NCBI GenBank assembly: GCA_003599865.1
Contig: QZKS01000022.1
Coordinates: forward strand, 1 to 38,067
DNA: 38,067 nucleotides
Reading direction: 5' to 3'
From: Desulfobacteraceae bacterium
GTDB taxonomy: Bacteria > Desulfobacterota > Desulfobacteria > Desulfobacterales > SURF-7
The notes below the pieces were generated by a model that saw nothing but the letters and a program-made list of their open reading frames with translations, ran no database searches and was not told where the DNA came from. Shown here one piece after another: positions 1 to 7,265 of this stretch; position 1 is the stretch's first letter, and each line of letters opens with the position of its first letter. Both the position numbers and the translations under genes were made by a program.

Positions 1-945
1 TTGTCTCTTTTTACCGGAGGATCAACAGGAAGGCCTAAAATCTGGCAGAAAACCATTCGCAACCTGTTTTCCGAAGCATTTTACCTGTCCGAAAAATTCG
101 GCTTCTCTTTGGATGATCGAATCGTCGCAACTGTCCCGCCATATCATATTTATGGAATTCTGTTTTCCGTCCTCGTTCCCCTTGTTTCTTCCGCAAGTGT
201 CATGGCAGACACCCCGACTTTTCCCCATGAAATCATAAACGCCATTGTCCGGCAAAAAGCCACAGTTCTAGTCAGCGTCCCCATACACTATAAAACCCTG
301 GCCGGCAGTACAATGCCAAACCATTCATTACGCATGGCATTTTCCTCTGCCGGTGCACTGGACAAAACAGACGGCAAAAATTTTACCGGACAGACCGGAA
401 CCGGGATCACGGAAATTTATGGTTCGACGGAAACAGGCGGCATCGCCTATCGATGCAGGGCTATGGATGATGCTGCGCTTACGGTATTTGAAACCGTGGA
501 TGTGGAGATAATTGATGAACAGATTCATGTCCGTTCCGACTATATCTCTCCCAATGTATCCCGGGATGAGGATGGATTTTCCCGGACCGGTGATCGCGGC
601 GGGAAATTTGATCCTGACCGGTTCATCCTTTACGGCCGTTCGGACGGGATTGTCAAAATCGGCGGGAAAAGGGTGGATCTGGAAGAAATCCGGGAAAAAA
701 TTCTTTCCATCCCGGAGGTGGCAGATGCATTGATCCTGTCCGCTCCGGGCAGCAAAGGAAGAGAACATGAAATCGCCGCTGTTCTGGAAGGAAAAATTTC
801 CCCCAAACAGGTCCGGAAGCAGTTATCCAAAAAACTGGAACCCTATGCACAGCCCAGGAATATCAAGGTTGTCGATCGGATACCCCGGAATCATATGGGA
901 AAATATGACATGGAAAAAATTCAGAAACTATTCCAACCATCATGA
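1..945 (+). CDS. Adenylate-forming acyl-CoA synthetase-like enzyme, 5' truncated by window edge
   Basis: This is the C-terminal 314 residues of an ANL-superfamily enzyme, which activates a carboxylic acid as acyl-AMP before transfer to CoA or a carrier protein. The visible part opens directly in the ATP-binding P-loop (FTGGSTGRPK, residues 4-13), so about 100-150 N-terminal residues must lie outside the window and the TTG at position 1 is not a real start. Further motifs are YGSTETGG (about 140), TGDRGG with the hinge-region GRSDGIVKIGGKRV (about 197-226), and the catalytic C-terminal Lys in HMGKYDM near 303. It ends 14 bp before the end of the convergent patatin gene, with no terminator visible between. 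The substrate cannot be told. It is less like the acyl-CoA synthetase at 14794-16410 than typical fatty acyl-CoA ligases are to each other. Confidence 0.85.
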   Translation: MSLFTGGSTGRPKIWQKTIRNLFSEAFYLSEKFGFSLDDRIVATVPPYHIYGILFSVLVPLVSSASVMADTPTFPHEIINAIVRQKATVLVSVPIHYKTLAGSTMPNHSLRMAFSSAGALDKTDGKNFTGQTGTGITEIYGSTETGGIAYRCRAMDDAALTVFETVDVEIIDEQIHVRSDYISPNVSRDEDGFSRTGDRGGKFDPDRFILYGRSDGIVKIGGKRVDLEEIREKILSIPEVADALILSAPGSKGREHEIAAVLEGKISPKQVRKQLSKKLEPYAQPRNIKVVDRIPRNHMGKYDMEKIQKLFQPS

Positions 946-959
946 TTATTCCGGATGTA

Positions 960-2036
960 TCATATGGGCATGGGCTTTGCCAGTTCCCGTATCCGGCCGC
1001 TTTCAACCGCATCCCCAAAATCATCGGCAAGCCGCCTGCTCTCATTGATCACGGACAGCCAGTAAGAAATGCGTGCCTTGTCTTGGTTTTTGAACAGAAA
1101 AAAATCATTCCGGTCCGGAATTTTCCGATAGCGAAGCCGGTTTAAAAAATCTTGGGACGGTGCCAATAGGATCACATTTTCCATATTCCCGGGACAGGGT
1201 TTTCGGAATGGCAGTTTTTTGTCGAGCCATCCCGGAATCATCCGATCCGTATAATGGGGATACAAAACCAGACCGCTGTTTTGATCGGAAAAATCGATAT
1301 CAAAATGATAATCCAGAATGCCGCCGTCACGATACATACCAGGAGAAATCCCGGGAATATCCATGACACCTTCCATCACCAGCGGAATCGAACCGGATGC
1401 CAGCAAGGCTTTTCTGAGATTTTGTTCTGTCAGGATTGTTTTTTCAATGGGAAATCCGCTCATATTGAAAAACGGCGGTTTTTCTCCGGGATGATAAAAA
1501 AAAGCCCGCTTGAAAAAAAATTTTAAAAAATCGCGCCGTATCATATTCAATAATGCAGCAGCCAAAAGCCCCGGACCCAGAATGGCTTTATGGTCACTTG
1601 CCATCACATGACGGCATTGTACCGCCATGATATTCAGACGAAAAAAAGGATGAGCCAGTATCTCCCGTATCCCGTTGTCATTCAAAAAATCATCCAGAAT
1701 CCGGCTGATGATCCGGGAGACCTCTCTTGGATCTGGTTTGGTTTTGTAGGCCTGCCGGATATAGGAATATTGAAATCGGTCCATAGCTGCCATCGGGTCT
1801 TTTTGCGACACCGCCGCAAACCGCCATGAGCCGATCGATGAACCCAGCAGATACAGCGGTTTTTTTCTGCCGTTCAGCCAGGATGAAAAAATCATCCGGT
1901 CCAGATGGTTCAGAACAAGCCATTTGGGACCGCCGGCCGCTCCGGCAATGACACTCACATCTTCCTGGGAAAGTCCCTTGTCACGGATATGCTGAAGAGC
2001 TTTTGGCCCGGCATAAATGGTAAGCTGGCGATTCAT
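960..2036 (-). CDS. Patatin-like phospholipase family protein
   Basis: The 358-residue protein carries the patatin signature: an oxyanion-hole stretch AGAAGGPKW near the N terminus, the nucleophile elbow GSSIGSW (GxSxG), and a DGG motif (YRDGGILDY) that supplies the Asp of the Ser-Asp dyad. Such enzymes hydrolyse acyl esters of lipids. No signal peptide is seen, so a cytoplasmic or inner-membrane-face role is likely. The start at 2036 is chosen because GGAAAGGA lies just upstream; an in-frame ATG at 2069 would add 11 residues without a ribosome-binding site. The gene is divergent from etfB, and its lipase activity could release fatty acids for the acyl-CoA genes around it, which is inference from context only. 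Confidence 0.82.
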   Translation of the reverse strand: MNRQLTIYAGPKALQHIRDKGLSQEDVSVIAGAAGGPKWLVLNHLDRMIFSSWLNGRKKPLYLLGSSIGSWRFAAVSQKDPMAAMDRFQYSYIRQAYKTKPDPREVSRIISRILDDFLNDNGIREILAHPFFRLNIMAVQCRHVMASDHKAILGPGLLAAALLNMIRRDFLKFFFKRAFFYHPGEKPPFFNMSGFPIEKTILTEQNLRKALLASGSIPLVMEGVMDIPGISPGMYRDGGILDYHFDIDFSDQNSGLVLYPHYTDRMIPGWLDKKLPFRKPCPGNMENVILLAPSQDFLNRLRYRKIPDRNDFFLFKNQDKARISYWLSVINESRRLADDFGDAVESGRIRELAKPMPI

Positions 2037-2193
2037 GCATTCCTTTCCCGGATCACGCCGGATCTGCAACGTACGGAATTCATCTCATCTCCCCTTGTTG
2101 CCCTTTTCATAATTTACGGAACAAATAATATCTCATGTATCAATTTCCGCTACAATAACCGGAATCACGGCTGAAAGTCAAAGAAAAATATAG

Positions 2194-2241
2194 CGAGCGC
2201 TCGATTTTTTACTTGATCAAAACCGTTTTGCCCGGTAAGAT
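2194..2241 (+). promoter_or_regulatory. Promoter and operator-like palindromes upstream of etfBA
   Basis: A sigma70-type promoter is visible: TTGATC at 2213-2218, a 17-bp spacer and TAAGAT at 2236-2241, about 55 bp before the etfB start. A perfect palindrome CGAGCGCTCG lies at 2194-2203, just upstream of the -35 box. A second perfect dyad, CAAAAC-C-GTTTTG, fills 2218-2230 inside the spacer. Dyads at these places are typical of repressor operators; the TetR regulator at 23041 is one candidate binder, but nothing in the sequence proves this. Confidence 0.5.
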
Positions 2242-2296
2242 ATGGTCAAAAAGATTAACAACCAACCAATTTCCGGCAAGGAAGACAACCGACAAT

Positions 2297-3076
2297 ATGA
2301 AAATCCTGGTGTGCATCAAACAGGTTTTCTGCTCAGAAAACGAATTAAAAATCCGTCCGGACGGGAAATGGATTCAGGAAACCGATTCAACGGATTTTCG
2401 AATGAACCGGTTCGATGAATATGCGCTGGAAGAAGCACTGCTCATCAAAGAAACCCATACCGATGCAACCGTTGATGTGATTTCCGTCGGACCGGAGCGC
2501 GTAAAGGAGGTCATTAAAAGGGGATTATCCAAAGGCGCTGACAATGGAATCCACATCTGTTATCACCAATCAGGCTACTGCCCTCCTCAGGCCGTTTCCC
2601 GAATGATTGCCGATTATGCAGAGTCACAATCATATAATCTCATCCTGACCGGCGTAATGGCTGAAGACGACATGCAATGCCTGGTCGGACCCATGACGGC
2701 CGGCCTGCTTTCGATCCCCTGTGCCGTGTCCGTCATAAAAGAAAAAATTGATATAAAAAATAAAATAATTACAGTTCATTGTGAAATGGAAAACGGAAAG
2801 GTGGAAGAAGTACTCATTTCAATGCCGGCGGTGCTGACCATTCAAACCGGGATCAACCGGCCAAGATATCCGTCCCTCTCTAATATCCTGAGGGCAAATT
2901 CAAAAGAGCTGACGGTTGTTGATGGATTTTTTCCTGAAGAACCACCTGATCACCATGAGCTGCTGTCCATTGGCTATCCGGTTACGTCATCCAGAATATC
3001 CATGCTGGAAGGTTCCGCTGAAGAAAAAGCGCTGCAGCTGTTATCCATCTTTCACAAAAAATCCTTATTAAAATAG
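2297..3076 (+). CDS. etfB: Electron transfer flavoprotein subunit beta
   Basis: The 259-residue protein begins MKILVCIKQV, the standard N terminus of EtfB, and has the NRFDEYALEEAL segment and the nucleotide-binding region typical of the family. EtfAB is a soluble heterodimer with FAD that takes electrons from acyl-CoA dehydrogenases and passes them to a membrane oxidoreductase. The open frame extends 28 codons upstream of the chosen ATG, but this extension runs through the promoter and lacks family similarity; an AAGGAAG sequence lies about 11 nt before the chosen start. It is followed after 9 nt by etfA. The three acyl-CoA dehydrogenases in the window are its natural electron donors. Confidence 0.93.
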   Translation: MKILVCIKQVFCSENELKIRPDGKWIQETDSTDFRMNRFDEYALEEALLIKETHTDATVDVISVGPERVKEVIKRGLSKGADNGIHICYHQSGYCPPQAVSRMIADYAESQSYNLILTGVMAEDDMQCLVGPMTAGLLSIPCAVSVIKEKIDIKNKIITVHCEMENGKVEEVLISMPAVLTIQTGINRPRYPSLSNILRANSKELTVVDGFFPEEPPDHHELLSIGYPVTSSRISMLEGSAEEKALQLLSIFHKKSLLK

Positions 3077-3085
3077 GAAGTGCCT

Positions 3086-4072
3086 GTGAATCGACAAATC
3101 ATATTCATTACGGAAACCATTCAGAACCAGATGACGCAACCGGTAAAGGAGTTGATCGGCTTTGGCGCTTCCCTGATCCCTGATCATGAATATCAAAGCC
3201 TCCTGATTGTTCCGGGTCAGGACGTGGCCGAATTGGCAAAACAGATCTCTTCCGAAACCGGCATTCATACCCTTGCAATCGAGCATGAGGATTTCAAATT
3301 CCCCAATCCTCATCTTCTCGGGAAAATATTGCCGACGGTGATACAAAAAAGCATGCCCTCCTATATCTGTATGAACCATAATGTGCGAAACTGCCATTTG
3401 GCTGCAACACTGGCAATACGCATTAATGCCGCATGCATAACAGGTGTTGAATCCTTTGAAATCCAAAATGGATATCCGGTGTTTACCCGAATGATGTTTA
3501 ATGGAAAACTGGCAGCAAAAACCGCCTGCAAAACCGAACCGATCATATTGACAGTGATTCCGGGTGCATTATCCGATTCTTTGATCCCCAATCGGAAAAA
3601 CGGAAAAGGCACAATCCATGTCATGAAAACAGATGACCTGCGATCCGGATACCACCCCCAAAAAGTCTATGAGACCATTGCCAAGGATAATCGTCTTGAA
3701 GAAGCGGATGTCATCGTATCTGCGGGGATGGGTATTGAAAAAGAGGAAAATATGGAACTGATTCGAAAGACCGCATCCATTTTTACAAACGCAGCAATTG
3801 CCGGTTCTAGAATTGTATGCGATCATGGGTGGTTGCCATATGGATGTCAGGTCGGGGAAACCGGAAAGCAGGTGACGCCCAAATTATATGTCGCCTGCGG
3901 CATTTCCGGGACAATACAGCATACTGCGGGTATGAAAAAATCAAATTGTATTGTCGCCATCAACAAAGACCCGAATGCCCCGATTTTCTCCATAGCGGAT
4001 TATGGCGTGGTTGAGGATCTCAAGACATTTCTTCCCATCCTTATCGCCAAGCATGATGAACAAAAAAATTAG
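3086..4072 (+). CDS. etfA: Electron transfer flavoprotein subunit alpha
   Basis: This 328-residue protein carries the C-terminal FAD-binding signature of EtfA: GSRIVCDHGW, QVGETGK, ACGISGTIQHTAGM and AINKDPNAPIF with ADYGVVED (residues about 240-315). Together with EtfB it accepts electrons from acyl-CoA dehydrogenases. The GTG at 3086 is preferred because AGGAAG ends 5 nt before it; a GTG at 3080 overlaps that site. It forms a two-gene operon with etfB and converges on the PilZ gene, 10 bp away, with no evident terminator. The length is normal for the family, and no extra ferredoxin-like domain is present. Confidence 0.93.
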   Translation: MNRQIIFITETIQNQMTQPVKELIGFGASLIPDHEYQSLLIVPGQDVAELAKQISSETGIHTLAIEHEDFKFPNPHLLGKILPTVIQKSMPSYICMNHNVRNCHLAATLAIRINAACITGVESFEIQNGYPVFTRMMFNGKLAAKTACKTEPIILTVIPGALSDSLIPNRKNGKGTIHVMKTDDLRSGYHPQKVYETIAKDNRLEEADVIVSAGMGIEKEENMELIRKTASIFTNAAIAGSRIVCDHGWLPYGCQVGETGKQVTPKLYVACGISGTIQHTAGMKKSNCIVAINKDPNAPIFSIADYGVVEDLKTFLPILIAKHDEQKN

Positions 4073-4082
4073 CCGAAAAAAA

Positions 4083-4430
4083 CTACCCTGCACTCTCAAT
4101 AAAGTTTTTTATTCTTTTTTCCAATTCCGGCTTTTTATGAGTGGCAAACTCTGCACCGCATACCCATTCCGCCCGGACATCGGCTTCCGGTTCAATCTCC
4201 GAGATGTGGGATATGTGCCTGGCAAAACCGGTAATCTCTATAGGGTCTTCATGGTTGAGCAGCATTGTATCCATCTCTTTTCCGATTGTAACTTCCCGAG
4301 GAGCATTGATTGAAAATGCAACTCCGCGCTCGCTGATGTTGAAAATTTTGCACGGCCGGTCATGAAAAGTAAGGCTCAACTGCTTTACCCTTACCCTGGC
4401 TGACTTGCGCTGATCTTTTTTCGGATTCAT
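4083..4430 (-). CDS. PilZ domain protein
   Basis: This 115-residue protein is a single PilZ domain. The two c-di-GMP-binding elements are visible: an N-terminal Arg-rich stretch RKSARVRV (RxxxR) at residues 8-15 and NISERG (the D/NxSxxG element) near residue 38. PilZ proteins bind cyclic di-GMP and act as effectors or adaptors for motility, surface attachment or polysaccharide synthesis. The rest of the domain includes a clear beta-barrel pattern ending in EWVCGAEF. The partner cannot be deduced, because the neighbours (etfA and a MaoC hydratase) are metabolic genes. Confidence 0.8.
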   Translation of the reverse strand: MNPKKDQRKSARVRVKQLSLTFHDRPCKIFNISERGVAFSINAPREVTIGKEMDTMLLNHEDPIEITGFARHISHISEIEPEADVRAEWVCGAEFATHKKPELEKRIKNFIESAG

Positions 4431-4872
4431 GGCATCACTTCTTTTGTTGTAGTTTTATGATCAATAGGTTGAAATATTTTTCTCCTGTAAAAAAACCAAT
4501 ATGGATTCCGCTGTAAACAGCGAAAAAAAGCAGTTCTGATTCATGATATGTTCCGGGCAACAACTGGTGAAAAAAATATGAACCACAGAGGAGGAATCGA
4601 AGAATATACAAACATTCTACAGAAATTAGGTAAAAAAGTCAATTCTGCAACCTGCCTGCAGATTGTCATATTGATATGCTCGCAAAAGGGGCAAACGCCT
4701 GCTTGTTATTTCACCGGCAAGTTACACACATGGAAAAACCGCTTGACATTTTCAGTAAATTCAAATAATTTTATCCATCATTTGATGGTAACAATTTATT
4801 GATAAAAATACTCATAAAATCAAGTGGGTTATTTTTACCTTTCCAATTAACCTTCAATCAAAAGGGGAAAAA
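4431..4872. other. 442-bp intergenic region between the divergent PilZ and hydratase genes
   Basis: This AT-rich stretch contains the promoters of two divergent genes. The only open frame of note (4548-4802, 84 residues) has no recognisable domain, lacks a convincing ribosome-binding site and overlaps the promoter for the gene at 4873, so it is not called. A short hairpin CGCTG-TAAA-CAGCG at about 4509-4522 is followed by A residues and is not a terminator. Confidence 0.5.
4743..4771 (+). promoter_or_regulatory. Putative sigma70 promoter of the MaoC hydratase gene
   Basis: A perfect -35 box TTGACA at 4743-4748 is followed after 17 bp by TAATTT at 4766-4771, a moderate -10 match. This would leave an untranslated leader of about 95 nt before the ATG at 4873. 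The -10 assignment is uncertain because the surrounding sequence is all AT-rich. Confidence 0.4.
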
Positions 4873-5718
4873 ATGGCACTCACGATAAACAACGATATTA
4901 TTGGCATGCAGTTTGATCCTGTTGAAGTTTCATGGACTTCAAAAGACACGATTCTTTATGCTCTGGGAGTAGGAGCGACACCGGATCATGATCTTGAGTA
5001 TGTGTATGAGCCAAAAGGACCGAAGGTAATCCCAACCTTCGGTGTCTGCCCGGGTCTGAATCTGATGCTGGGAGTGATTGAAAAAGTGGAAATAAACCTG
5101 ATGAACCTTCTGCATGGAGAACAAACGACGATTCTGCATCGCCCGGTTCCGCCCAATGCAAACGCTCGCGGTATTGCTAAAATCGTCGAAGTCTGGGACA
5201 AAGGAAAAGCAGCTGTTATTGGGCTTGAAGGCACAGTCGAAGACGATAACGGTCCTATTTTTACCAACAAGTCAACTCTTTTTATTCGCGGAGCCGGTGG
5301 ATTTGGTGGTGATCGGGGGCCTTCTGCAAAAGATCTCAACGTCCCGCCTCAAAGAACACCCGATCATACGGTAGAAGATATTACCCTTCCACAGCAGGCT
5401 GCCATTTACCGACTGTCCGGAGATCCAAACCCCATCCATATTGATCCTGAGTTTGCAGCACTTGCCGGTTTTGAAAAACCGTTCCTTCATGGCCTGTGTT
5501 CATATGGATTTGGTTGCCGGGCCATCCTCAAAACACTCTGCAACAATGATCCGAGTCAATTCAAAAGTATTCAAGGCCGGTTTACCGATCAGGTATACAT
5601 GGGTGATAAGCTGATTACAAAAATCTGGAAAACTGAAAATGGCGAAGCTCTTTTCCAGATGGAAACACAAAAAGGGAATGTGATACTGGGTCAAGGAAAA
5701 ACAACCTTTACACCTTAA
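4873..5718 (+). CDS. MaoC-family (R)-specific enoyl-CoA hydratase, hydratase-2 type
   Basis: The 281-residue protein has the double hot-dog layout of hydratase 2, the enzyme that adds water to trans-2-enoyl-CoA to give (R)-3-hydroxyacyl-CoA. The catalytic motif lies in the C-terminal hot dog, about residues 177-215: YRLSGDPNPIHIDPEFA with the Asp/His pair, then GFEKPFLHGLCSYGF. The length matches a full two-domain hydratase 2, and the whole C-terminal half resembles the hydratase domain of peroxisomal MFE-2. GGGG lies 6 nt upstream of the ATG. It is a single-gene unit with its own promoter and terminator. Its product matches the substrate of the MFE-2-like dehydrogenase at 26243-27151, so the two probably act in sequence. 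Confidence 0.9.
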   Translation: MALTINNDIIGMQFDPVEVSWTSKDTILYALGVGATPDHDLEYVYEPKGPKVIPTFGVCPGLNLMLGVIEKVEINLMNLLHGEQTTILHRPVPPNANARGIAKIVEVWDKGKAAVIGLEGTVEDDNGPIFTNKSTLFIRGAGGFGGDRGPSAKDLNVPPQRTPDHTVEDITLPQQAAIYRLSGDPNPIHIDPEFAALAGFEKPFLHGLCSYGFGCRAILKTLCNNDPSQFKSIQGRFTDQVYMGDKLITKIWKTENGEALFQMETQKGNVILGQGKTTFTP

Positions 5719-5727
5719 TCAATGGAC

Positions 5728-5781
5728 ATGTGCCTGTCGTTTTGGAGGGTTTTATAGAAACCGGCGATAGGCACATTTTTT
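5728..5781 (+). terminator. Rho-independent terminator of the hydratase gene
   Basis: A 12-bp stem pairs 5728-5739 with 5765-5776 (ATGTGCCTGTCG against CGATAGGCACAT, with one G-T pair). The loop is 25 nt and contains a smaller GGTTT/AAACC hairpin. The stem runs into a T tract ending at 5781. It lies 10 bp after the stop codon. Confidence 0.8.
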
Positions 5782-5821
5782 CCCGCTATTTGGAATCATT
5801 CCATATTCGATCTGAATTGCG

Positions 5822-6901
5822 TTATCGCAACCGTCTATTTTTCATTTCCGTTTCCAGCCTGGACAACAAAAAATGATAACGGGTGTCTTTGGGCTTAAAA
5901 TCCAATGCACTTTGAATATCGACAAACGCTTGGGATAAATTTCCTTTTCGACTCCAGGCATCACCTCTGTCACAATAGACACCTGCTACCCGCGGTATCA
6001 ATTTTTCTCTGGATTGCAAATCTTCAATGGCCCGTACTGTATTTCCCTTCATTCTCCAGGTTTGTTCCCGGTTATCATAGCCGTCTACACACAATAAATA
6101 CAATTTCAATGCCTTACTATAATCTTCAATGGCTTGAAAAATTTTTCCCTTTTTCTTCCAATAGTTCGCTTGATGAAAATATGCATCTGCCAGGCGTGGA
6201 TTGATTTCAATGGCTTTGGTAAAATCTGAAATTGCATTATCCAATTCGCCGATCATTTTCCAGGCTTCTCCTCGTTTGAAGTATGCTTCCGGAAGTTCGG
6301 GCTGAATTGATAGCGCCTTCTGATAATCACGAATTGCCTGCTGATACATTCCCATTTGATTCCAGACATTGCCGCGATGAAGATATGCATTATAAAATAA
6401 CGGCTTGAGCTCCAATACCCGGGAAAAATCTTTTAAAGCCGCTCGCAATTCACCATTTTCAGCCAATAGTTGTCCCCGGTTGAAATAGGCATCCAAATTG
6501 TCCGGATCCAACAGAACTGATTTAGTAAAATCAGCCAGCGCGCAATGGATATCACCCATTTTTTCAAAAACGCATCCTCGCTGATAATAGGTTTTCGATT
6601 TTTCAGGTTCTATCTCTATTGCATTGGAAAAACCCTCCAGCGATTTATCAAAACGTCCAAGCATTGAGTTGTAATTACCGTACCAGACCCATTCGGCAGC
6701 ACTTGGCTGCCTTTCTGTGTCTGTTTTTTCCAGCAAACCGTGAGACAGTGTACAGCCACTCAGAAAAAGGGAGATTGCACATGAAAACAGGATGGAAATC
6801 AATACAGCTTGATAATGGTAATGACACTCCAAAAAAATGATTTTGTTTTGAACTGTACCAGGATGATTTACAAAATGATAACAAGCTTGAGCTCTCTTCA
6901 T
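5822..6901 (-). CDS. TPR-repeat lipoprotein
   Basis: The 359-residue protein has a long basic and polar N region, a hydrophobic segment at about residues 31-46 and a lipobox LSGC at 47-50, which predicts export and lipid attachment at Cys50. From residue 68 to the C terminus there are about eight consecutive 34-residue TPR units, each with the W/Y-G-Y-A-F-A-P pattern, for example AYFNRG...ALKDF and AYFKRG...AISDFTKAIEINP. TPR arrays mediate protein-protein contact; no catalytic domain is present. AAAGGGAG stands before the start. It lies downstream of glnD but 364 bp away, with operator-like dyads in between. A role in the cell envelope is likely; the partner is unknown. Confidence 0.82.
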   Translation of the reverse strand: MKRAQACYHFVNHPGTVQNKIIFLECHYHYQAVLISILFSCAISLFLSGCTLSHGLLEKTDTERQPSAAEWVWYGNYNSMLGRFDKSLEGFSNAIEIEPEKSKTYYQRGCVFEKMGDIHCALADFTKSVLLDPDNLDAYFNRGQLLAENGELRAALKDFSRVLELKPLFYNAYLHRGNVWNQMGMYQQAIRDYQKALSIQPELPEAYFKRGEAWKMIGELDNAISDFTKAIEINPRLADAYFHQANYWKKKGKIFQAIEDYSKALKLYLLCVDGYDNREQTWRMKGNTVRAIEDLQSREKLIPRVAGVYCDRGDAWSRKGNLSQAFVDIQSALDFKPKDTRYHFLLSRLETEMKNRRLR

Positions 6902-7265
6902 ACAAACTCCCTTTCAGTCGAAATTCAGAAACCAGACAGGAGATGAAATCCACATGAAATTAATAGTTTATATGAATGAGGGTTAACAAAAGTCATGCCA
7001 ATAATGATATTATCTATATTTTATTTATAATCAAATAGTTATAGTTTTAAAACATAGGCGGAATGATTGTGTCTGACAATTTTCGGCCCAAAAACATGAC
7101 AAAAATTGTCAGCGCAACTCTATTGAATTAAAGGCAATATAGGGGAAAGGCATCACGATGATATTGATAGGGATAAAAAACAATCGGCCCGAGTGAATGG
7201 GATCAATTCGAAAAAAATCTTTCTCTGTTTTTTGAAATCGATAATCAGTATAGAAAATATGAAAA
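6902..7265. other. 364-bp intergenic region between glnD and the TPR lipoprotein
   Basis: This is AT-rich non-coding sequence. Short open frames on both strands (7109-7294, 7193-7399) have no recognisable content and overlap the 3' end of glnD. The only structure seen is the cluster of TGACAA dyads at 7067-7112. No T-tract terminator for glnD was found. Confidence 0.5.
7067..7112. promoter_or_regulatory. Cluster of TGACAA/TTGTCA dyads, candidate operator
   Basis: Three overlapping inverted repeats are visible: TGTC-T-GACA at 7070-7078, TGACAA-AAA-TTGTCA at 7097-7111, and a perfect 11-bp repeat joining 7073-7083 (CTGACAATTTT) to 7102-7112. The cluster lies about 170 bp upstream of the TPR lipoprotein gene, on the side where its promoter would be. 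The absence of a following T tract argues against a terminator. Confidence 0.4.

Noticed and set aside
4508-4530. Hairpin CGCTG-TAAA-CAGCG as a terminator
   Set aside because: It is followed by A residues on the plus strand and preceded by T residues on the minus strand, the wrong order on both.
4548-4802. 84-residue open frame on the plus strand upstream of the MaoC hydratase
   Set aside because: No recognisable domain, weak ribosome-binding site, and it runs through the promoter for the gene at 4873.
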